A stretch of DNA of 10,704 nt from Candidatus Bipolaricaulota bacterium (lineage in GTDB: Bacteria > Bipolaricaulota > Bipolaricaulia > Bipolaricaulales > Bipolaricaulaceae). Location: contig JAGGWU010000102.1 of the NCBI GenBank assembly GCA_021163465.1, positions 1 to 10,704 of the forward strand, read 5' to 3'. Both the position numbers and the translations under genes were made by a program. Positions 6,356-10,704 of the stretch are shown in pieces. Each line of letters begins with the position of its first letter. Within the stretch, counting starts at the first letter, position 1. Below the pieces are notes generated by a model. That model made no database searches. It worked only from the letters and a program-made list of their open reading frames with translations, and had not been told where the DNA came from.

Positions 6356-6664
6356 ATGCGCTGGCGTCACATGTTCTACCTCACCGGCCTTCCCGGTTGG
6401 ATGAGGTTCGGCTACTCGCCGGGCTGGGGGGGATTGCCCCCGGGCGCGGCTTACCTCTTGGGCACCGGTCAGTACGGGAACTTCGCCTCTTGGCTCTCGC
6501 AGCAGGGAGTATGGCCCCGCCCGTGGGCATGGGGCCCGTGGGGCTGGACCCCGCCGAGCCGCGAGGAGGAGCTCAGCTGGCTCGAGGCCCAGGCCCGGGC
6601 CCTGGAGGCCCAGCTCCGGGCGATCAAGGAGCGGCTGGAGGAACTTTCCAAGGGGGAGGGATGA
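6356..6664 (+). CDS. Small Trp-rich protein with coiled-coil tail, unknown function
   Basis: This 102-residue protein is not a family I recognise with certainty. Residues 1-66 are aromatic, Gly- and Pro-rich with 9 tryptophans (10 in the whole protein). They include LPGWMRFGYSPGW (12-24) and the dense WPRPWAWGPWGWTPP run (53-67). Residues 69-97 switch to a charged heptad-like helix (REEELSWLEAQARALEAQL), a likely short coiled coil. That C-terminal type is seen in DUF5320-like small proteins found beside NifX genes, but the usual MPRGDGTGP start is absent. No signal peptide or clear membrane span is visible. It is the first gene of the operon, starts at an ATG 8 bases after GGAGG, and overlaps the next gene by ATGA. 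The RFGY core is shared with the Trp-rich protein two genes downstream. Confidence 0.75.
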   Translation: MRWRHMFYLTGLPGWMRFGYSPGWGGLPPGAAYLLGTGQYGNFASWLSQQGVWPRPWAWGPWGWTPPSREEELSWLEAQARALEAQLRAIKERLEELSKGEG

Positions 6665-7203
6665 CCCGGATACTCGTGGCGGCCACCAATGCAGGGGGTC
6701 CGGGAGACCGGGTATTCCCCAATTTCGGTCGGGCTCCCACCTTCACCGTGGTGGAGGTAGAGGACGACCAAATAAAGAAGGCCACCGTGATCGATAACCC
6801 CTACACCGCTGCTCCCTCCGGGGCCGGGATCCAGGCGGCCCAATTGGCGGTGGAACGGGGGGCCGAGGCCGTATTCGCCGGCAACTTCGGCCCCAATGCC
6901 TCCGGGGTCCTGGCCCAAGCAGGGGTGAAGGCGATCCCGGTTGCGGGCCTCACCGTCCGGGAAGCGGTGGAACGGTACCTGAAAGGGGAACTTGCCCCCA
7001 TGGCTGCTCCCCCATCTCCCGGTGGCATCGGCCCGGGAATGGGCCGGGGTCGAGGGATGGGGCGGGGCGCCTGGGGCTATGCGCCCCCTCCCCCACCCGG
7101 AGGTCCGATGGAGATAGATGAGCTCCGGGAGCGCCTGAGTCGGCTGGAACAGGAGCTCGCGGAGGTACGCCGGAAGCTCGACGAGCTGAAGGGAGGTGAG
7201 TGA
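6661..7203 (+). CDS. NifX/NafY-type domain protein fused to a Gly/Arg-rich linker and coiled-coil tail
   Basis: Residues 1-112 match the dinitrogenase iron-molybdenum cofactor biosynthesis domain (NifX/NifB C-terminal, COG1433): an N-terminal strand RILVAATN, the NFGRAPTFTVVEVED motif (21-35), GIQAAQLAVERGAEAVFAGNFGPNA (56-80) and AIPVAGLTVREAVERYLKGEL. Family members bind or carry metal clusters such as FeMo-co precursors or the Mo-Cu cluster of ORP. Residues 119-149 are a GMGRGRGMGRG plus penta-proline linker, followed by a coiled coil (150-178) like that of the preceding gene. The 180-residue length is about 60 more than a simple NifX domain. The protein has no cysteine at all, so any cluster would need other ligands or a partner. 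The start overlaps the upstream stop (ATGA), with GGGGGAGGG just before it. Confidence 0.88.
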   Translation: MTRILVAATNAGGPGDRVFPNFGRAPTFTVVEVEDDQIKKATVIDNPYTAAPSGAGIQAAQLAVERGAEAVFAGNFGPNASGVLAQAGVKAIPVAGLTVREAVERYLKGELAPMAAPPSPGGIGPGMGRGRGMGRGAWGYAPPPPPGGPMEIDELRERLSRLEQELAEVRRKLDELKGGE

Positions 7204-7205
7204 GG

Positions 7206-7421
7206 ATGCCGTGGGGATGGTATGGACGCGGACGAGGCGCCTGGGGAAGGGGACGCGGCTGGGGCGGTTGGGGCAACCCCTACCCCTTCTGCCGCACCTT
7301 CCCCTGGCTTCCCCGTGGCTGGTGGCGGTTCGGTTACTACGCGCCTTACGCCTGGTACACCCCGTACCCCTGGTGGCAACCGCGCTGGTACGGCCCTTAC
7401 CCGTATCCGTGGGTCTGGTGA
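7206..7421 (+). CDS. 71-residue Trp/Tyr/Gly/Pro-rich protein, unknown function
   Basis: The composition is extreme: 14 Trp, 10 Tyr, 13 Gly, 12 Pro and 8 Arg in 71 residues, with no Asp, Glu, Lys, Ser, His or Ile and one Cys (C29). The N-terminal third is a GRGRGAWGRGRGWGGWG tract; the rest is aromatic-proline (YYAPYAWYTPYPWW). It is strongly basic. LPRGWWRFGYY (35-45) echoes LPGWMRFGY in the first protein of the operon. I recognise no enzyme motif. The ATG at 7206 lies 6 bases after GGAGGTGA and 2 bases after the upstream stop; the GTG at 7200 is too close to the Shine-Dalgarno. The tight spacing, strong ribosome binding site and in-operon position support a real gene. RNA, metal-sulfur cluster or protein binding are only possibilities. 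Confidence 0.72.
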   Translation: MPWGWYGRGRGAWGRGRGWGGWGNPYPFCRTFPWLPRGWWRFGYYAPYAWYTPYPWWQPRWYGPYPYPWVW

Positions 7422-7425
7422 GGCG

Positions 7426-7785
7426 ATGAGGGTCTGTGTCCCCAGCGCCGGACAGGGAGGATTGGAGGACCTGGTTGGGGAGCACTTCGGCCGTTCTCCC
7501 ACCTACACCGTCTACGACACCGAGACGGGCGCCGTGGAAGTCATCCCCAACGAGTCCGAGCACATGGGAGGAAGGGGGCTCCCCGCCGAACATCTCGCCG
7601 CCGCGGGCGTCGACCTGGTTATCTGCTCGGGAATCGGCCGACGTGCCGTGGAACTTCTGGCGAGCTACGGGATCGAGGTGGTGACCGGCGCCTCCGGCAC
7701 GGTGGGCGAGGCCATCCGCGCTTGGGAGGAGGGACGCCTGGGTGGCGTCGCCCCCTGCGATCACGGCGGGAATTGTGGACGTTAA
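7426..7785 (+). CDS. NifX-like protein (dinitrogenase Fe-Mo cofactor biosynthesis domain), Cys-containing
   Basis: The 119-residue protein is a single COG1433/NifX-type domain: RVCVPSAG start, VGEHFGRSPTYTVYD (17-31), GLPAEHLAAAGVDLVICSGIGRRAVELL (51-78) and GTVGEAIRAWEEGRL (91-105). It ends in a CDHGGNC tail (C111, H113, C117), a plausible metal-binding element common in stand-alone members of this family, and also has C4 and C68. It differs from the larger, cysteine-free NifX protein two genes upstream, so the two are probably not interchangeable. The ATG lies 4 bp after the previous stop; the local ribosome binding site is weak (GGTGAGG overlapping the stop), so translational coupling is likely. 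By analogy with ORP it may hold or shuttle a metal-sulfur cluster for the ATPases encoded next. Confidence 0.88.
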   Translation: MRVCVPSAGQGGLEDLVGEHFGRSPTYTVYDTETGAVEVIPNESEHMGGRGLPAEHLAAAGVDLVICSGIGRRAVELLASYGIEVVTGASGTVGEAIRAWEEGRLGGVAPCDHGGNCGR

Positions 7786-8668
7786 TCGCGTCACCCCTCG
7801 CCCGTCACGCGTCACAGGTGGCGTTCGGATAGCCGTCGCCTCCGGAAAAGGGGGCACGGGCAAGACCACCGTGGCGGTGAGCCTCGCCCTCTCCCTCTAC
7901 GAGGGGGTCCAGTTCCTCGACTGCGATGTGGAGGAGCCCAACGCCCACATCTTCCTCTCCCCGGCCATCGAGGGGAGCCGTCCCGTGGAGATCCCCGTCC
8001 CCGAGATCGATCTCGACCGGTGCACCCGTTGCGGAGCCTGCGCCAAGGCGTGTCGGTTCGGGGCCCTGGCGGTGATCGGAGATCGGGTCCTTTTTCATCC
8101 CGAGCTCTGTCACGGTTGCGGCCTCTGTGCCATGGTCTGTCCCGTGGGGGCGATCTCCGAAGTCCCCCGGGAGATCGGCCGGCTGGAATGGGGCCGCGCG
8201 GGGCCGATCCGCTTTGGACGCGGGATCCTGGCCGTGGGGGAGCCCATGGCCACCCCCATCATCCGGCAACTGAAGCGGGAGATGTCACCGGATCATCTGG
8301 TCATCCTGGATGCTCCCCCGGGGACTGGATGTCCGGTGATCGAGACCCTGAAAGGGGTCGATTTCGTGCTCTTAGTTACCGAGCCCACTCCGTTTGGCCT
8401 CCATGATCTCCGGTTAGCCCTTTCCGTGGCCCGGGAGCTTGGGATCCCGGCGGGGGCCGTGATCAACCGCTACGGAATCGGCGATGATTCGGTGGAGCGC
8501 TTCCTCAGGGAGGAGGGGATCCCAGTGCTCCTCAGGATCCCCATGGACCGCCGGATCGCCGCGGCCTACGCGGAGGGGATCCCCTTGGTCTCGGCCTTCC
8601 CGGAGTGGGAAGGGAGGTTCCGCGCCCTGTACCAGGGGATCGCGTCCCTTGCGGGGGCGGGGAGATGA
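7775..8668 (+). CDS. MinD-superfamily ATPase with inserted 2x[4Fe-4S] ferredoxin domain (copy 1)
   Basis: The protein has 297 residues from GTG 7775. A deviant Walker A, SGKGGTGKTT (23-32), carries the extra MinD/Mrp lysine. It is followed by the FLDCDVEEPNAHIFL segment and then a ferredoxin insertion with C83, C86, C89, C93 and C112, C115, C118, C122. LVILDAPPGTGCPVIETL is the typical switch region, and VLLVTEPTPFGLHDLRLA follows. This is COG1149 architecture, thought to couple ATP hydrolysis to Fe-S or metal-cluster work. No ATG is available; the conserved domain starts only at residue 17, and the first 16 residues come largely from a 7-bp repeat. GTG 7742 is an alternative start. No good ribosome binding site is visible, so coupling to the overlapping NifX gene is likely. 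Its stop overlaps the second ATPase. Confidence 0.9.
   Translation: MDVNRVTPRPSRVTGGVRIAVASGKGGTGKTTVAVSLALSLYEGVQFLDCDVEEPNAHIFLSPAIEGSRPVEIPVPEIDLDRCTRCGACAKACRFGALAVIGDRVLFHPELCHGCGLCAMVCPVGAISEVPREIGRLEWGRAGPIRFGRGILAVGEPMATPIIRQLKREMSPDHLVILDAPPGTGCPVIETLKGVDFVLLVTEPTPFGLHDLRLALSVARELGIPAGAVINRYGIGDDSVERFLREEGIPVLLRIPMDRRIAAAYAEGIPLVSAFPEWEGRFRALYQGIASLAGAGR
7790..7817 (+). repeat. Heptanucleotide tandem repeat (GTCACSC), four units, inside an N-terminus
   Basis: The units are GTCACCC, CTCGCCC, GTCACGC and GTCACAG. They start 4 bases after the stop of the NifX-like gene and lie inside the first codons of the MinD-ferredoxin gene, just before its conserved domain. CCCGTCACGCGTCAC (7801-7815) and GCGTCACCCCTC (7788-7799) are exact matches to 1112-1126 and 1120-1131. 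Confidence 0.8.
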
Positions 8669-9537
8669 CCGAGCTGGTGGTCATCTCCGGAAAGGGAGGC
8701 ACGGGAAAGACCACCCTGGTGGGGTCCTTCGCCGCCCTGGCCGAGGGGGCGGTGGTGGTCGATTGCGACGTGGACGCCGCGAATCTCCATATACTCCTCG
8801 GGGGCGAGGTGGTGGAGAAACGGCCATACCGGGGCTCCGAGGCCGCGGCCATCGATCGGGGGAAGTGCGTCGCCTGTGGGGCCTGCGCTGAGGCCTGCCG
8901 GTTCGATGCCATCCGCGCCGAGGGCGATCTCTACTATGTGGACCCCCTCTCGTGTGAGGGCTGTGGGGCATGCGCCCACGTGTGTCCCGCGGGGGCGATC
9001 CGGATGGAGGAAAGACAGTCGGGCTGGATCTACGTATCCCGCACCCCCTACGGGACCCTGGTCCACGGGGAGCTCCTCCCCGGCGAGGAGAACTCGGGGA
9101 AGTTGGTCACCCGGGTGAAGATGCGTGCCCGGGGGGTGGCCCGAACGGAAGGGGCCTCGCTTCTCCTCATCGACGGGAGTCCCGGCATCGGGTGCCCGGT
9201 GATCGCGTCGCTTTCCGGAGCCCATGCGGCCCTGATCGTGGCGGAACCCAGTCGCTCGGCGTTGCACGACCTCCTCCGGGTGGCCGGGGTGGCGCGCCAC
9301 TTCGGGAGCCGCCTGTTCCTGGCCCTCAACAAGGCCGATCTAAGCCCGCGGCTCGCCGAAGAGATCCGGGAGACGGCAGCCCGGGAGGGCATAACGTACC
9401 TGGGGGAGATCCCCTACGATGAGGGAGTAACGGCGGCCCAGCTCGCGGGCGCCCCGGTGGTGGTCCATTCCGACGGCCCGGCGGCGGCCGCGATCCAGGG
9501 GATCTGGGGGAAACTCCGGGGGGAGCTAGCAAGATGA
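8665..9537 (+). CDS. MinD-superfamily ATPase with inserted 2x[4Fe-4S] ferredoxin domain (copy 2)
   Basis: The 290-residue paralogue of the preceding gene has SGKGGTGKTT at residues 8-17, VVVDCDVDAANLHILL (30-45), and a ferredoxin insertion with C68, C71, C74, C78 and C97, C100, C103, C107. It also has LLLIDGSPGIGCPVIASL and ALIVAEPSRSALHDL. The N-terminus is canonical for the family and has no repeat-derived leader. An insert after the ferredoxin (YVSRTPYGTLVHGELLPGEENSGKLVTRV) is the usual COG1149 segment. Tandem pairs of these ATPases are typical and suggest a heterodimer. The ATG overlaps the previous stop (ATGA), as does its own stop with the Fur gene. Confidence 0.92.
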   Translation: MTELVVISGKGGTGKTTLVGSFAALAEGAVVVDCDVDAANLHILLGGEVVEKRPYRGSEAAAIDRGKCVACGACAEACRFDAIRAEGDLYYVDPLSCEGCGACAHVCPAGAIRMEERQSGWIYVSRTPYGTLVHGELLPGEENSGKLVTRVKMRARGVARTEGASLLLIDGSPGIGCPVIASLSGAHAALIVAEPSRSALHDLLRVAGVARHFGSRLFLALNKADLSPRLAEEIRETAAREGITYLGEIPYDEGVTAAQLAGAPVVVHSDGPAAAAIQGIWGKLRGELAR

Positions 9538-10004
9538 GGCTGAAAGAGGAGCAGGAGATAACGGAAGTCGCCGAGGCCTTGGCCCACTTCGAGGGGTTCC
9601 TGCGGCGCCGCGGGCTCAAGGTCACCAAGACCCGGCTCCTCATCGCGGAACGCGCCCTTTCCATGCCCGGCCACTTCAGTGCCACTGAGCTCTGGGGGGC
9701 CCTGCGGGAGCAGGGGGCATCGGTGGCCACCGTATACCGCACCCTGGAGCTCCTGGCGGAGGCAGGATTGGTGCGCCGTTGTATCCTGGCGGGGACGAGC
9801 GGGGCCATTTACGAGCCGTATCTTGGACGACGGCGTCACCACGGCCACCTCGTCTGCCGGAATTGCGGGCGGGTGATCGAGTTCAGGAGCCAGGACCTGG
9901 AGGAAGGGCTCCGGCGGACCGCGGAGGCCCACGGCTTCTGCCTGGAGGAGGCCGTGATCCAGGGGATCGGCCTCTGCCGCCAGTGCCGGGAGTCCCTTGG
10001 ATGA
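9534..10004 (+). CDS. Fur-family metal-dependent transcriptional regulator
   Basis: The 156-residue protein has the Fur plan. The winged-helix domain contains GLKVTKTRLLIAERAL (27-42), HFSATELWGALREQ (47-60) and the recognition helix SVATVYRTLELLAEAGLV (63-80). The dimerisation domain has HHGHLVCRNCGRVIEF (102-117). Both structural-zinc pairs are present: C108/C111 and C148/C151 at the C-terminus. H47, E94 and H102/H103/H105 are plausible regulatory-metal ligands. Whether it is Fur, Zur or PerR cannot be decided by eye. Its place as seventh gene of the NifX/MinD-ferredoxin operon suggests control of metal homeostasis, possibly including its own operon. Both ends overlap the neighbours by ATGA, and a GGGGGGAG ribosome binding site lies near 9518-9525. 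Confidence 0.92.
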   Translation: MRLKEEQEITEVAEALAHFEGFLRRRGLKVTKTRLLIAERALSMPGHFSATELWGALREQGASVATVYRTLELLAEAGLVRRCILAGTSGAIYEPYLGRRRHHGHLVCRNCGRVIEFRSQDLEEGLRRTAEAHGFCLEEAVIQGIGLCRQCRESLG

Positions 10005-10704
10005 AGATGGTTTCCCCCATCGAGGAGCTCCTCGACGCGGCCGAGGGGCGGCTTTCGGAGCTGAAGGTGGAGCGGATCGTGATCGGGCTCGCTTACTCCG
10101 CAGTGCTCCTCTCCGACGGCTCCCTCGGTCTCGCCGCTACTCCCCACGGCGTTTGGGGATGTCGGACCCACCCCGCGGCGGGGGAACTGGCGGGAAGGCG
10201 GGCTACGGAACTCGCCCGGGGTCTCCTCTCTCCGAATCCTCTGGATTCGACCCTGGGCTTGGCGACGGTGAACGCCGTCTTGGGGGAGGGTGTGCGGCCA
10301 TCGCCGGATCCGCTGGAGGCCCTGGGGGTCGAAAGTACACACGTGGTGGGCGTGGTGGGCTACATCGGTCCCCTGATCCGGGCCCTCGAGGGGAGGGTCA
10401 AGGAGGTGTTGGTCTTCGAACGGGATCCCTCGCGGCCGGGGGTGCTCCCCGACTGGGCGGTGGAGATGGAACTTCCCCGATGTGACGTGGTCTTCATCAC
10501 GGGCGCGGCCTTCGCCAACAAGACGGTGGGGCACCTATTGGAACTGTGCCGGGGGCGGACCGCGGTGATCGGCCCCTCCACCCCCATGTGGCCGGGATTG
10601 CTTGACCACGGGGTGGATTGGCTATTTGGGGCCAAAGCCCCCGATCCGGCCCGGACCCTGCAGGTGATCGCGGAAGGGGGCGGCACCCGGGCCCTGTACA
10701 GGCA
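10001..10704 (+). CDS. DUF364/DUF4213 putative heavy-metal-chelation protein (3' partial)
   Basis: An open frame runs off the right edge, with 234 complete codons visible. The N-terminal part (to about 105) fits DUF4213: a strand-rich start, then HPAAGELAGRRATELARGL and STLGLATVNAVLG. The C-terminal part fits DUF364: VGVVGYIGPLIRAL, VLVFERDPSRPGVLPD, PRCDVVFITGAAFANKTVGHLLEL, AVIGPSTPMWPGLLDHGVDWLFG. This family has been named a putative heavy-metal-chelation domain and often sits with metal or cofactor genes; its activity is not established. The ATG at 10001 overlaps the Fur stop (ATGA); ATG 10007 is in frame too, but 10001 has the better GGGAG spacing (9988-9992). Only the last residues of the family's ~250 should be missing. 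Confidence 0.88.
   Translation, partial: MKMVSPIEELLDAAEGRLSELKVERIVIGLAYSAVLLSDGSLGLAATPHGVWGCRTHPAAGELAGRRATELARGLLSPNPLDSTLGLATVNAVLGEGVRPSPDPLEALGVESTHVVGVVGYIGPLIRALEGRVKEVLVFERDPSRPGVLPDWAVEMELPRCDVVFITGAAFANKTVGHLLELCRGRTAVIGPSTPMWPGLLDHGVDWLFGAKAPDPARTLQVIAEGGGTRALYR

Noticed and set aside
7200..7205. GTG at 7200 as start of the Trp-rich protein (GTGA overlap with the upstream stop)
   Set aside because: It directly abuts the GGAGGTGA site with no spacing; the ATG at 7206 is 6 bases downstream of it.
6469..7869. 466-codon open frame on the minus strand opposite the NifX genes
   Set aside because: It is antisense to five well-supported genes, has low-complexity composition and no domain. 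Long antisense frames are expected in GC-rich coding DNA.
6661..9537. Nitrogen fixation (nif) cluster
   Set aside because: NifX-type domains are present, but no nifH, nifD, nifK, nifE, nifN or radical-SAM nifB appears; the MinD-ferredoxin context fits ORP-like loci better.

Overview
The window is a GC-rich bacterial stretch. The bacterial assignment rests on a TTGCCA-N17-TATAAT promoter, GGAGG ribosome binding sites and tight operons with ATGA stop/start overlaps. The gene content points to an anaerobic, probably thermophilic lineage: a multi-subunit Fe-S/FAD dehydrogenase, ferredoxin-containing MinD ATPases, NifX-like proteins, DUF134, DUF364 and a THEP1 NTPase. I cannot fix the taxon from sequence alone; a deep-branching thermophile such as Bipolaricaulota is only a guess.

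Region 1 (2-2535, + strand) is the 3' part of an operon for a flavin/iron-sulfur amine or imino-acid dehydrogenase. It encodes an FAD/NAD oxidoreductase (5' end missing), a two-cluster ferredoxin, a BFD-like [2Fe-2S] protein and a DAO-family catalytic subunit. This is the set of parts seen in archaeal dye-linked L-proline dehydrogenases and in sarcosine or hydroxyproline dehydrogenase complexes. A convergent THEP1-type NTPase (minus strand) follows, then a divergent, alanine-racemase-like PLP enzyme (+). The racemase-like enzyme keeps the PLP lysine and the catalytic tyrosine but appears to lack several other active-site residues.

Region 2 (4238-5934) is looser. It has hairpins and about 500 bp of apparently decayed sequence after the racemase, an EamA/DMT transporter on the minus strand, and a 310-bp leader/spacer with stem-loops and a possible broken glutaredoxin-like fragment.

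Region 3 (5935-10704) is the most interesting part. A DUF134 regulator (minus) and a long + operon diverge from back-to-back promoters that share one -35 element; the DUF134 transcript is predicted to be leaderless. The + operon encodes, in order: a Trp-rich protein with a coiled-coil tail; a cysteine-free NifX-like protein with a Gly/Arg-rich linker and coiled-coil tail; a 71-residue protein that is 20% tryptophan; a cysteine-containing NifX-like protein; two MinD-type ATPases, each carrying an inserted 2x[4Fe-4S] ferredoxin; a Fur-family regulator; and a DUF364 protein cut off by the window edge. Every gene junction overlaps or has a gap of at most 4 bp. The content resembles the orange-protein (ORP)/MinD clusters of sulfate reducers and suggests ATP- and redox-dependent handling or assembly of a metal or metal-sulfur cofactor, with metal-responsive control. 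The aromatic-rich small proteins are the least explained part.

A period-7 repeat (consensus GTCACSC) occurs twice, about 6.7 kb apart, each time at the extreme N-terminus of an Fe-S protein gene.
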